Positions 11,291 through 19,770 of a stretch of DNA of 64,000 nt are shown here, one piece after another (position 1 is the first letter of the stretch; every line of letters begins with the position of its first letter). The stretch is from JACRLW01 sp050181465 (GTDB lineage: Bacteria > Planctomycetota > UBA1135 > UBA2386). A model generated the notes under the pieces. That model was not told where the DNA came from, did not search any database, and was given only the letters and a program-made list of their open reading frames with translations. The DNA is taken from assembly GCA_050181465.1 (NCBI GenBank), contig JBFXDD010000011.1:53126-117125 (forward strand). The letters are read 5' to 3'. Both the position numbers and the translations under genes were made by a program.

Positions 11291-12772
11291 ATGAACCACC
11301 GAAAGCGGACGAAGATCGTGGCCACGCTGGGGCCGGCGTCGCGGCAGCCCAAGCAAATCGAACAACTGATCCGAGCTGGGGTGGACGTGTTCCGCCTCAA
11401 CGCGGCGCATGCGGACCACGCGACTCTACGCAGCGACGTGCACGCGATTCGCAAGGTCGCTCGCAGGCTGGAGGCCGGCGTCGGGATTCTCGTCGATCTC
11501 GAGGGCCCCAAGCTGCGCGTGGGACCGCTGCACGACGCCGAGCCGATCTTCGTCACGCGCGGCGAGCCCCTCATCATCCATTGCGAACCGCACTACGTCG
11601 GTCGTAAGGGCGACGGGAAGCAGCCGACGAGCATCGGGACTCGCTACCTGAACCTCTCGCGTGACGCGAAGCCGGGTGAGCGAATCCTGCTCGACGACGG
11701 GATGATCGAGCTGAAGGTGCTCGCCGTGGATGGTCGGCTCGTGCGCACCAAGGTCGTGCACGGCGGGCTCCTCAAGCAGTACAAGGGAATCAACCTGCCG
11801 GGCACCGAGGTGAGCATGGCCGCGTTGTCCGCCAAGGACCGTGCCGACCTCGAAGTCGCGATCGACGAAGACGTCGATTTCGTCGCCATCTCCTTCGTTC
11901 GGCGCGCCGAGGACGTCCGCCAGCTCAAGGCGCTCATCGGTAAGCGCAAGTCGGACATTCGCGTCGTTGCCAAGATCGAGCGTCCGGAAGCAGTCGAGGC
12001 CATCGACGCGATCCTGGAGGAAGCGGACGCGATCATGATCGCCCGCGGCGACATGGGCGTGGAGCTGGGATCCGATCAGGTCCCCGGCATTCAGAAGCGG
12101 CTAATCCGGAAGGCGAACGAGGTCCGCAAGCCGGTCATCACCGCCACGCAGATGCTCGAGTCGATGATCACGAACCCACGACCGACGCGCGCGGAGGCGT
12201 CCGATGTGGCGAACGCGATCTACGACGGGACTTCTGCGGTCATGCTGTCCGCGGAGACTGCGAGCGGGAAGTACCCGCTCAGCGCGGTGAAGTTCATGAC
12301 TCAGATCATCCGCCGGACCGAGGACGATCTGTTCGCGAACTTCGAGTTCACGCGCCGTCGTCGCGTCGGCGAGAAGGGGATCTCGGTGACGCTCGCCGCG
12401 GTGCGTTCGGCGGCCTGGGCGGCGCTGCTCGCCGAGGCGAAGTTGATCGCCGTCTACACGGAGTCCGGGAGCACCGCGCTCCTCATGGCCGGTGAGCGGA
12501 TGGCGACTCACGTCTATGCGCTGACGCCATCGTCACGCACGGTGCAGCGTCTCTCGCTGGCCTTCGGCGTGACGGCCCTCAAGCTCAAGAAATTCGGATC
12601 CGTTCGTGCGATGGTCAACCACGGTGAGGAACTGCTGACCGGCGCCAACCTGGTCCAAACCGGCGACTGCTACGTGATCCTGGTCGGGACCAGTCGCCGG
12701 CCCGGGCTGGCCAACATCATCAAGATCCGGACGGTCGATCCCGAGGAGGAGGCTGCGGCTCGAGGCGGGTGA
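11291..12772 (+). CDS. pyk: Pyruvate kinase
   Basis: Pyruvate kinase converts phosphoenolpyruvate and ADP to pyruvate and ATP. The 493-residue protein has the N-terminal RTKIVATLGPAS, DLEGPKLRVG, the catalytic KIERPEAVEAID and ARGDMGVELG, and PVITATQMLESM followed by PRPTRAEASDVANAI. The segment that normally reads NFSHG reads NAAHAD here, so the Ser that usually helps bind K+ is Ala. Cation dependence may therefore differ. The C-terminal third is a regular pyruvate kinase C-domain. ATG 11291 is the natural start. Confidence 0.95.
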   Translation: MNHRKRTKIVATLGPASRQPKQIEQLIRAGVDVFRLNAAHADHATLRSDVHAIRKVARRLEAGVGILVDLEGPKLRVGPLHDAEPIFVTRGEPLIIHCEPHYVGRKGDGKQPTSIGTRYLNLSRDAKPGERILLDDGMIELKVLAVDGRLVRTKVVHGGLLKQYKGINLPGTEVSMAALSAKDRADLEVAIDEDVDFVAISFVRRAEDVRQLKALIGKRKSDIRVVAKIERPEAVEAIDAILEEADAIMIARGDMGVELGSDQVPGIQKRLIRKANEVRKPVITATQMLESMITNPRPTRAEASDVANAIYDGTSAVMLSAETASGKYPLSAVKFMTQIIRRTEDDLFANFEFTRRRRVGEKGISVTLAAVRSAAWAALLAEAKLIAVYTESGSTALLMAGERMATHVYALTPSSRTVQRLSLAFGVTALKLKKFGSVRAMVNHGEELLTGANLVQTGDCYVILVGTSRRPGLANIIKIRTVDPEEEAAARGG

Positions 12773-12857
12773 CCTGCCGTGGGCGCGGCGGGCGCCGCCG
12801 GCGAGGCGAGCCCCACGGAGCCGAGTGAGGGGAGCGAAAACGGAGCCCGCGGCGGGC

Positions 12858-12885
12858 TTGACTCGGCTCGTCGGATCGTTACTTT
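12858..12885 (+). promoter_or_regulatory. Predicted promoter of the rplM-rpsI operon
   Basis: TTGACT (12858-12863), a 16-bp spacer and TACTTT (12880-12885) precede rplM by about 90 bp and are followed by a C-rich stretch. The location in front of a ribosomal-protein operon supports the match. It has not been tested experimentally. Confidence 0.45.
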
Positions 12886-12977
12886 CTCCGCCCCTCCCGT
12901 TCGCAGACGGCGGCTCCGCCGAAGACCTCAACGCCATTCGAGTCGGTCTTCCGGCCGTTCCGCCACTGAGATTTCGT

Positions 12978-13424
12978 ATGACCAAGACGACTTTCGCGAC
13001 GCTGCAAGACCACCAGAAGGCGATGGCCGATTGGGTGATCGTGGATGCCTCGCAGCACGTGCTCGGCCGCATGGCGGTTCGAATCGCTTCCGCACTGATG
13101 GGCAAGGACAAGCCGCTCTACACCCCACACATGTTGGTGGGCCGCGGCGTGATCGTCGTGAATGCCGAGAAGGTCCAGACGAGCGGCAACAAGCGTGAGC
13201 GCCGGGTCTACACCCACTGGTCGGGTTACACGGGTGGCCTGAAGCGCCACACGCTCGGCGAGCGTCTCGAGCGCGATGCGAGCAAGCTCATCAAGGATGC
13301 CGTGCGGCGCATGCTGCCGAAGAATCGCGCAGGTGCCGCGATGGTCGCGCGCCTCAAGGTCTACAACGGCCCGAACCATCCTCACGTGGCGCAGCAGCCT
13401 CAGCCGCTCCAGTTCGCCAACTGA
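12978..13424 (+). CDS. rplM: 50S ribosomal protein L13 (uL13)
   Basis: uL13 is an early-assembly protein of the large ribosomal subunit. The 148-residue sequence contains WVIVDASQHVLGRMAVRIAS, KPLYTPHMLVGRGVIVVNAEK, YTHWSGYTGG and VRRMLPKNRAG, then the KVYNGPNHPH motif near the end. The ATG at 12978 gives a normal N-terminus; an upstream in-frame start would cross the predicted promoter. rpsI follows 33 bp downstream, the common bacterial L13-S9 pair. Confidence 0.97.
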   Translation: MTKTTFATLQDHQKAMADWVIVDASQHVLGRMAVRIASALMGKDKPLYTPHMLVGRGVIVVNAEKVQTSGNKRERRVYTHWSGYTGGLKRHTLGERLERDASKLIKDAVRRMLPKNRAGAAMVARLKVYNGPNHPHVAQQPQPLQFAN

Positions 13425-13457
13425 TCGTCCACCGTCGCGCGCGAGCCGTCCCCGGAC

Positions 13458-13892
13458 TTGCGCGAGACATTCCTCTTCGAGAAAGAACTCTTGGTCCTCG
13501 CCACCGATCCCTATGTCTGGGGCACCGGCCGTCGCAAGACTGCGGTTGCCCGCGTCCGCATCAAGTCCGGCACCGGGCAGTTTCTCGTGAACGGGAAGCC
13601 CTTCGATGCCTTCTTCACGACGCCGGAGACTCGCAAGGCGGCGCGGATGCCGCTGGATGCGACCGAGACGTCTTCGACCTACGACATCTGGGTCAACGTC
13701 CAGGGTGGTGGAATCACCGGCCAGTCTGGCGCGGTTTCCCTCGGTCTGGCCCGTGCGCTGAAGAACGAGAACCCAACGTTCGAGGCGGCGCTCCGCGAGC
13801 ATGGGCTGCTGACTCGTGATTCGCGCATGATCGAGCGAAAGAAGTACGGGCTTCACAAGGCTCGTCGCGCGACCCAGTTCTCGAAGCGTTGA
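13458..13892 (+). CDS. rpsI: 30S ribosomal protein S9 (uS9)
   Basis: uS9 sits in the small-subunit head with its C-terminal tail reaching the P-site tRNA. The motif WGTGRRKTAVARVRIKSGTG, the QSGAVSLGLARAL helix and the basic tail KKYGLHKARRATQFSKR are diagnostic. The tail ends FSKR, the tRNA-contacting terminus. No ATG is available: TTG at 13458 is used, with TTG 13491 as an alternative that removes 11 residues. It is co-transcribed with rplM by position. The following 204 bp (to 14096) hold nothing I can support. Confidence 0.95.
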   Translation: MRETFLFEKELLVLATDPYVWGTGRRKTAVARVRIKSGTGQFLVNGKPFDAFFTTPETRKAARMPLDATETSSTYDIWVNVQGGGITGQSGAVSLGLARALKNENPTFEAALREHGLLTRDSRMIERKKYGLHKARRATQFSKR

Positions 13893-14096
13893 TCCTCTCG
13901 GATCCGGGCCTCGTGCTGCGGATCCCCGAGATTGCGATCCGCGATCTGCTGGAACCCGAAAGCTGCGGTGCGCCCACGATGGCGCTTGGGTGCAGCTTCG
14001 TGACCGCCGACGAAGCAGCTGTCGCATTCGATCATCGGCGTCGGTCGGGAAGCCGACCGGTGAACTCGACTCGCGACGCCGGCATGATGCCGCACG

Positions 14097-15065
14097 ATGC
14101 AAGATGCGGCCGGTCGTGTGGTGTTGTTGTCCAAAGACGCGGGTCTCGCGGCGTCTCTGCGTTCCTTCGGCTTGGAAGTCACGCACCTGAGCACTGAGTC
14201 GGCGGTCTCCGCGCAGGGGCTCGGAGAATCGGATGGGTGTGCCGTGGTGCTCGACGCGGACCACCCGCTGGGTCGCAACGCGTTCTCGGAGTGTCGTCGA
14301 CTGAAGGCGAATCCTCGCCGACCGGTCTTCATCGCGATCGCCGCCGATGATGCCTTCAGCGCGGAGATCGCTCGCTTCTGCATGGCCGACGGCGTGCTCG
14401 TCGGAGGTGCCGCAGACGAGTTCGTCCTCGCCAAGCTCGGTGCGCGCGGCGCTGACGTGCGCCCGCGCCAGCGTCCGGCAGTCGACGCCTTGCTCAGTCG
14501 ACTGGAGGAGAAGCTCGTCGACGATCCGGCGAGGGTGTCCTCGGGCTTGGTCCGAATGTTGGAGGGATCCGCGGCGGAGAGTGTCGCTGCTCGTTTCACC
14601 GATGCGGAGACCGGGCTGTTCGACGCGGCTTTCGCCGGCTTCAAGCTCGACGAAGAGCTCAAGCGGGCCGTCCGGTTCCATCAGCCGCTCGCGCTGTTGC
14701 TGCTGGATTGTGGTGTCGCAGCGTGGCCCGTCGATGCGACCGAGCGTGCAGCCGTGCTCGCGGAGGTCGCGGGTGTGTTTCTCGAAGAGACGCGTGATAT
14801 CGACGTGCTCGCCCGGTTCTCGCCGACCGTGTTTCTCTTCTTGCTCCCGGGAACCGGGCTGGATGGTGCCAGCATTCTGGCGACGCGCATAGCCGATTCG
14901 CTGCGCGAGCGAGAGTTCTCGGCATCGATTCGATTGGCGCCCGCGATCGGTTTGGCGACCGCGCCGCACCCGGAGGTGCGCGACCGTCGTTCCTTCCTTG
15001 CCCGCGCCGAAGGGGCCCTCGAGCAAGCTCGCCGACAGGGCCGGCAGGTCGTGGTCGCGGAGTAG
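14097..15065 (+). CDS. Receiver-like plus degenerate GGDEF-domain protein
   Basis: The protein is 322 residues. The first 120 look like a pseudo-receiver fold (GRVVLLSKDAG, CAVVLDADHPLG, RRPVFIAIAADD) without a clear phosphorylation triad. Residues 160-320 follow the GGDEF layout: DAETGLFDAAF (normally D-LTGLxNRR), ELKRAVRFHQPLALLLLDC, then RFSPTVFLFLLPGT where an active enzyme has RxGGDEF. The GG(D/E)EF active loop is therefore lost, so it probably does not make cyclic di-GMP and may act as a binding or scaffold module. Downstream helices (ILATRIADSLRE, FLARAEGALEQARRQGR) are retained, showing the fold is conserved. Confidence 0.75.
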   Translation: MQDAAGRVVLLSKDAGLAASLRSFGLEVTHLSTESAVSAQGLGESDGCAVVLDADHPLGRNAFSECRRLKANPRRPVFIAIAADDAFSAEIARFCMADGVLVGGAADEFVLAKLGARGADVRPRQRPAVDALLSRLEEKLVDDPARVSSGLVRMLEGSAAESVAARFTDAETGLFDAAFAGFKLDEELKRAVRFHQPLALLLLDCGVAAWPVDATERAAVLAEVAGVFLEETRDIDVLARFSPTVFLFLLPGTGLDGASILATRIADSLREREFSASIRLAPAIGLATAPHPEVRDRRSFLARAEGALEQARRQGRQVVVAE

Positions 15066-15146
15066 GCGGTGCCGGTGGTCATCGCCGACTTCGGTTTCTG
15101 AGGGCCACGGCTGCGACCAATTCGGAGTTCGAGCGTCCAGTAGGTC

Positions 15147-15644
15147 ATGATCGATTCCACCAGCGCGGCGATGCCGCGGATGCACGTTGCACTCGAGACC
15201 GCGGATCTCGATCGGGCCATCGGGTTCTACACGCGACTCTTCGGTCGTCCCCCGGCGAAGGCGCGGGCCGACTGGGCGAAGTTCGAACTCGACACGCCGC
15301 CCGTTGTGTTCTCCCTGAACCTGGTAGCGACTCCGAGTGAGCGGGGCCGACTTTCACACCTTGGGATTCGCGTGTCGACCAGCACGGAGCTGGCGGCGAT
15401 CCGTCGTCGCCTCGATTCGGCAGGACTGGCAGTTCACGAGGAGATCGCGACCACGTGCTGCTACGCGCGTTCCGACAAGCTCTGGGTCGAGGACCCTGAC
15501 GGCAATGCGTGGGAGTTCTACGTCCTCCTGGCCGACGTCGATGCGCCCTCAGCCGCGAACCGCCCGCGGGATTGGAAGGAGGCGCCGGCCCCGGCGATCC
15601 TGCGCGGCTCGTGTACTCCAGGTGGTTCGAGTGGCTGCTGTTGA
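15147..15644 (+). CDS. ArsI/CadI-like VOC-family metalloenzyme (putative organoarsenical C-As lyase)
   Basis: This 165-residue protein has the vicinal-oxygen-chelate fold of the ArsI/CadI family. In characterised ArsI a metal site of His, His and Glu and a Cys pair cleave the carbon-arsenic bond of methylarsenite. Matching elements here are MHVALET (first His), LSHLGIRV (second His), EIATTCCYARSDKLWVEDPDG (Cys pair) and WEFYVLL (Glu). The tail GSSGCC keeps a terminal Cys pair. It is followed immediately by a SigZ-like sigma factor. Substrate is inferred from the family and could be another thiophilic compound. ATG 15147 is used; the conserved part starts at about residue 11. Confidence 0.8.
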   Translation: MIDSTSAAMPRMHVALETADLDRAIGFYTRLFGRPPAKARADWAKFELDTPPVVFSLNLVATPSERGRLSHLGIRVSTSTELAAIRRRLDSAGLAVHEEIATTCCYARSDKLWVEDPDGNAWEFYVLLADVDAPSAANRPRDWKEAPAPAILRGSCTPGGSSGCC

Positions 15645-16260
15645 GGCGACCGGGGACTCAGCGCCCGTCGAGTCGCCCAGCGAAGCCATGCGTTGGTTGC
15701 GGCGGTGGTTTCATCGCCACGGCGTCCGACCTCAGGACGCCGACGATCTCGTCGCCGAAGTGATGCTGCGAGCGACCAGGGGCGCAGACTCCTTGCGACA
15801 GGCCGGCTCACGGAATGCGTGGCTCACGGCGATCGCGCGCGGGGTTCTCGTCGACCAAGTGCGACGGTGGGAGCGACGGCGAGAGTTGCCTTTGGAAGAG
15901 GCGCTGGTGGTCGACGACTCCGGCACCGCCGCTCCGGATGCGATCGCGACCCTCGTCCGCTGGTTGCCGACCGCCCTCGGCGCGTTGCCGCCGGCGCTCG
16001 CAGCGACCTTACGTCAGGCAGACCTCGAGGGTCGACCCTATCGGGAGATCGCGGCCGACCTCGGTCTCAGCCTCAGCGCAGTGAAGTCGAGAGTGCAGCG
16101 AGCCCGTTCCCGACTGCACGAACTCGTCCGCGAGTGCTGCGAAGTCGAGCGCGACGGTCGGGGGGGTGTGATGGGGCTGGTGCGGCGGACGGGTCCGGCC
16201 GGAACCGAGCCGATGGGGCCGGCCTGTGGTCCCGAGTGCGGACCGCGGAGCGTCGACTAG
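15631..16260 (+). CDS. sigZ: ECF RNA polymerase sigma factor, SigZ-like
   Basis: The 209-residue protein has region 2 (ADDLVAEVMLRATRG, NAWLTAIARGVLVDQVRRW) and region 4 with a helix-turn-helix (YREIAADLGLSLSAVKSRVQRARSRL). The tail LHELVRECCEVERDGRGG resembles the SigZ subgroup, which ends with a Cys pair and an acidic/basic stretch. The start is taken as GTG 15631 with AGGTGG upstream, overlapping the ArsI-like gene; ATG 15688 is a shorter alternative. SigZ-like genes are known to me to occur beside arsenic-resistance genes, which fits here. The terminal Cys-rich tail (CEVE, ACGPECGP) might sense metal or thiol state, an inference. Confidence 0.8.
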   Translation: MAAVEATGDSAPVESPSEAMRWLRRWFHRHGVRPQDADDLVAEVMLRATRGADSLRQAGSRNAWLTAIARGVLVDQVRRWERRRELPLEEALVVDDSGTAAPDAIATLVRWLPTALGALPPALAATLRQADLEGRPYREIAADLGLSLSAVKSRVQRARSRLHELVRECCEVERDGRGGVMGLVRRTGPAGTEPMGPACGPECGPRSVD

Positions 16261-16308
16261 CCCGTCCTCGGAATAAGCTGGGGCCCAGCCGAACTCCTTC
16301 CCCGGCCC

Positions 16309-18984
16309 ATGTTCGACCGCTTCGTCCGATTGGCTCAGGCTCGGCGCGCCGTGCGCGAATCCCGTCTCGAGGAGGCGCTGGCGCTGGCTTCCGACCCGAT
16401 GATCGCCGGTCATCGCCGGGCCGAGGACCTGCGACGCGAGATCTGCAACCGACTCCTGCGGCGGGCCGGCGAGCGCGTTCGCTCCGCGGCAGTGGAATTG
16501 GCCCGAGCGGATCTCGAGCGCGTGCTGAAGACCTTTCCGAACCACCCGGAGGCGGAGAGCGCTCTGGCGGCACTCGGCCCACGCGATGCCGCGGCGGAGC
16601 CGGCGGCGACCGCGGAGATCGAAGGCGTGCGTGCCGCACTGGGTCGAGGTGAACTCGCAGCGGCTCGTGCATCGCTCGAGCGCGCCAAGAGAGTGCGGGA
16701 GACCGCTGAAACACGGCGGCTAGACACGGCACTGGTCGCGGCAAAGTCGCATGTAGATCAGGCGTTGGGCTCAGCGAGCGTCGCCATTCAAGCTGGCCGT
16801 TGGCGTGACGCAGCCGCGGAGTTGTGCACCGCGCACAAACTCGCTGTCGATGATCCGGCGGTCCTAGGGGCGATCGGCGCATTCGTGCGCAGCCACTCCG
16901 GCCACCTGGTGCGCGAGCTGAGCGCTGCCCGCGGTGCGACCGACGCTGTCAGTTTCCTCCGCGAATGGGAACGTCTCGCCGCCGCTCTGCCCGGCCTGGC
17001 GACCACATCCGAATTCCAAAGCCTTCGCACGGCGGCGATCGCTCCGTTGCGGCAAGCGATTGTCGTCGCCCTATCGGCGGGGGATCTCGCCGTTGCGAAA
17101 CGGGCGCTCGGTGACATCGGTTCGTTGACCGGGATGGATCGCGAGACCGAGCTGGTCGGGCGCCTCGAACGCGGGCTGCGCGCCGAGGAAGAGGGGGCGG
17201 ACCTACTGGCCGCGGAGGACTTCGAACGCTTGGCTCGAGATCTATCGGCGGCAGATTTCGCGCTGAGGGCGGCGCGACTTCGCTCCCGCGCGGCCGCCAT
17301 CGAGTCCGGTTTGCGAACGGTACGTGAGCTCGCGGCGGCCGGATCGATCCATGAGGCCCGTCTCGCACTGCTGGAACTGACCGTGCAACACCCTGGACAT
17401 CGTGGACTCTTGGACGAGGGACGGCTGCTCGACGAAGGTGCGTTGGATCGGGCCCGTCAACTCGAGTCGGCTCGCAAGGCCGCTGCAACCGGCGATCTTC
17501 GCGAAGCGAATCGACTCGCGCTGGCGCTTGCAGTGCCCGGCAACAACGGTGAGGAGCCGAGGGCTCTGCTCGCCGAGATTCGTCAGCGCATGGATGCCGT
17601 TCAGGCCGGACTCAATCAGGTGTTGTCGCGCCTGCACGATCGCGCATGTTCGAGCCCTGACGGCATCCGCCAATGTCTGGCGCGGCTCGACCAACTCGCA
17701 CTGCTCCAGCGCGATCACGAGGACCTGACTCGCGTTCGCACGAGCTTGACAGCCGAGCTCTCGGCCCTCGAATCGCTCGAGACTGCAGAGGCTTGTGCTG
17801 CATCGCCGCAGGTCGAGGAACTTCGAAACGCCGTGGCCGCGTATCTCTCGCAACGGCCCGCTCTGTTGAGCGCAGAGCGGCTCGACGCGAGGGCGCTGCG
17901 AACCGGCGAGAAGATCTTGGAAGATGCGGGGCGCCGATTGACGCGCGGTGAGACTGCGCGTGCGAGGTTGCTCGCGGAGATCTGTGCGCCGTTGGCTGCC
18001 GTCCTGTCGGGATTGCAGCGCGAGCACGCGATGCTGCTCACAAGGGTGGATGAGGCCTGCGCGAACGCGCGGCATCATGCGGCGATCGGCCGTCGGGCGC
18101 TCGCCGAGAAGGACCTCGATCTTGCGTTGGAATCGCTTCAGTCCGCACGGGCGGGATCGTTGGACGAGCCCGAGGTGCTGCGGCTGGCGGATGAGATCGC
18201 CGCACGCTCGCGCGCCGACGAGGCGGTTACTCTCGCGCGAGCCCACGCGCATCGCCGCGACTTCGGGGCCGCGCATCGTGAGATCGATCAGCTCGGTCCG
18301 ACCGCCCCGCTGATGCGAACCAAGATCTTCGACCTGAAGCGTGAGCTGGCGAAAGCGCAGGGGCTTGGTACCGCGTTCCTCCTGCGAGTCGACGAGGGCG
18401 GCGAGTTCCTTGTCGTTCGCGGCGAGTCGTTGACGATCGGCAATCTCCGCGACAAGTGCGCGGATCTGCCGATGCTCGCGAACGTCGCCGGCCGGCACGC
18501 ACGGCTCGTCCGCACCATGTCGTTTCATGGCGGGCAGGTCGACAAGTTGGTAGCGGAGGGAGGCGAGGTCTTCGCGAACGGCGAACGAGTTCGCGAACTC
18601 AAGCTCGCCGGGCGAGTCCGATTTCGACTCGGGCCGACCGTCGAAATGGAGTACCGGCTCCCCGGCAGCCGCTCGTTGACCGCGGCACTCACCATCCTGG
18701 GTGGCTTCGTCGTCGCTGGGACGGACCGGGTCTTGTGGATGAAGGACCGAGGTCGCGACGGCCGGATTCTGATCGGCGCCAATCCGGACGCCCATGTCGT
18801 CGTCGCCGGTGCCGACGTGGAACTGGAGCTGTTCGCTGATCGCGACGGTCGCGTGATGGTGCGCGCGCCTCAGGGGGCCACCATGGACGGCAAACCGATC
18901 GCCGGCGAGTACCCGCTATCGGCCGGCGTCGAGGTGCGTGCTGGCAACCTGAGCTTCGTGGCCTTGCCGTGGCAACGTCCCTGA
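16309..18984 (+). CDS. Large helical protein with C-terminal FHA-like domain
   Basis: The 891-residue protein is almost entirely Ala/Leu/Arg/Glu-rich helix for its first 680 residues, with TPR-like stretches (LARADLERVLKTFPNHPEAESAL, LEEALALASD). The last 200 residues are beta-rich. One part follows a forkhead-associated layout: LTIGNLRDKCADLPML then NVAGRHARLVR, though the usual GR and SRRH residues are altered. A second similar block lies at DGRILIGANPDAHVVV. FHA domains bind phosphothreonine, and a Ser/Thr kinase is encoded about 800 bp downstream. That link is inferred from proximity. No signal peptide or membrane segment was seen. Confidence 0.7.
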   Translation: MFDRFVRLAQARRAVRESRLEEALALASDPMIAGHRRAEDLRREICNRLLRRAGERVRSAAVELARADLERVLKTFPNHPEAESALAALGPRDAAAEPAATAEIEGVRAALGRGELAAARASLERAKRVRETAETRRLDTALVAAKSHVDQALGSASVAIQAGRWRDAAAELCTAHKLAVDDPAVLGAIGAFVRSHSGHLVRELSAARGATDAVSFLREWERLAAALPGLATTSEFQSLRTAAIAPLRQAIVVALSAGDLAVAKRALGDIGSLTGMDRETELVGRLERGLRAEEEGADLLAAEDFERLARDLSAADFALRAARLRSRAAAIESGLRTVRELAAAGSIHEARLALLELTVQHPGHRGLLDEGRLLDEGALDRARQLESARKAAATGDLREANRLALALAVPGNNGEEPRALLAEIRQRMDAVQAGLNQVLSRLHDRACSSPDGIRQCLARLDQLALLQRDHEDLTRVRTSLTAELSALESLETAEACAASPQVEELRNAVAAYLSQRPALLSAERLDARALRTGEKILEDAGRRLTRGETARARLLAEICAPLAAVLSGLQREHAMLLTRVDEACANARHHAAIGRRALAEKDLDLALESLQSARAGSLDEPEVLRLADEIAARSRADEAVTLARAHAHRRDFGAAHREIDQLGPTAPLMRTKIFDLKRELAKAQGLGTAFLLRVDEGGEFLVVRGESLTIGNLRDKCADLPMLANVAGRHARLVRTMSFHGGQVDKLVAEGGEVFANGERVRELKLAGRVRFRLGPTVEMEYRLPGSRSLTAALTILGGFVVAGTDRVLWMKDRGRDGRILIGANPDAHVVVAGADVELELFADRDGRVMVRAPQGATMDGKPIAGEYPLSAGVEVRAGNLSFVALPWQRP

Positions 18985-19104
18985 CCGCAGAGGCCGCGGT
19001 CGATTCCATACCGGGTGGTGCCGGTTCTCGCGGTGCCCAGATCCCCTCTCGGAATAGTCGGCCAGGGGGTTCGTAGCCGCGAGCAACCCGATTGGAACTC
19101 GAGC

Positions 19105-19734
19105 ATGCTCGAAAAGACCCTGGCCTTGACCGTGTTGTGCTTGATCGCTGCTCCCATCGCGTCGGTCTCGGCAGCGGCACCGCAGCAGTCTCTAGTGCTC
19201 GCCGTGGACTCGACGGTCGAAGGGCCGGTCGAATTGAGTCCGAACGCGGCCGATGCTGCGGCGATCGAAGTCGCGGCGGAGCAGGTCCGCGGCGAACTTC
19301 TCGGCAAGGCGGTGGGGTTGGCTCGGCGAGTCAAGCAGATCTGGGTGCCCGAACTGGTGGCAGACCAGTTGGCTCGCGACTGGGTCGCCCGCCAGGAGCC
19401 GATGAGGTTGGTCGAGGTGACGGATCGTGCGCGGGTGGTGAAGGATCACGGCTCGTTCACGAGCTATCGCACCAACCTCGAACTGCGACCGCTCGAGCGA
19501 GTCCTCGAGCGCGGACTGCACGGTCTCGCCGGAGAAGTTCAGCGGCGCGGCTTGGCGCTCGGCGCGTTCGCGGGTGGGACCCTCGGGCTCTGGCTCCTCT
19601 TGACCCTCGTCTACGGCTGGCTCGACCGAATCACGCGCGGCTACATGCCCTGGCGGTTGCGCGTGCTGTGCGGTGGAATGGGGGTGGCCCTGCCGGGGAT
19701 CGCTCTGCTCCTGATTCAGGAATTCGTTCGCTGA
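19105..19734 (+). CDS. Secreted/membrane protein of unknown function
   Basis: The 209-residue protein starts with a cleavable-looking signal peptide (MLEKTLALTVLCLIAAPIASVSA). It has a soluble helical middle and two hydrophobic segments near the end (LALGAFAGGTLGLWLLLTLVYG and GGMGVALPGIALLLIQEFV). The soluble part contains DRARVVKDHGSFTSYRTNLEL, which I cannot assign. It is upstream of the kinase gene and on the same strand, so may be part of that operon. ATG 19105 is preferred over the in-frame start at 19015 because the signal peptide begins there. Confidence 0.65.
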   Translation: MLEKTLALTVLCLIAAPIASVSAAAPQQSLVLAVDSTVEGPVELSPNAADAAAIEVAAEQVRGELLGKAVGLARRVKQIWVPELVADQLARDWVARQEPMRLVEVTDRARVVKDHGSFTSYRTNLELRPLERVLERGLHGLAGEVQRRGLALGAFAGGTLGLWLLLTLVYGWLDRITRGYMPWRLRVLCGGMGVALPGIALLLIQEFVR

Positions 19735-19770
19735 CCTGAAGAATCCAAGCTCTCTCCGGAAACGCCGACC

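Noticed and set aside
12879..15185. 768-codon open frame antisense to rplM, rpsI and the GGDEF-like gene
   Set aside because: It crosses two ribosomal protein genes on the other strand and its composition is that of a shadow frame.
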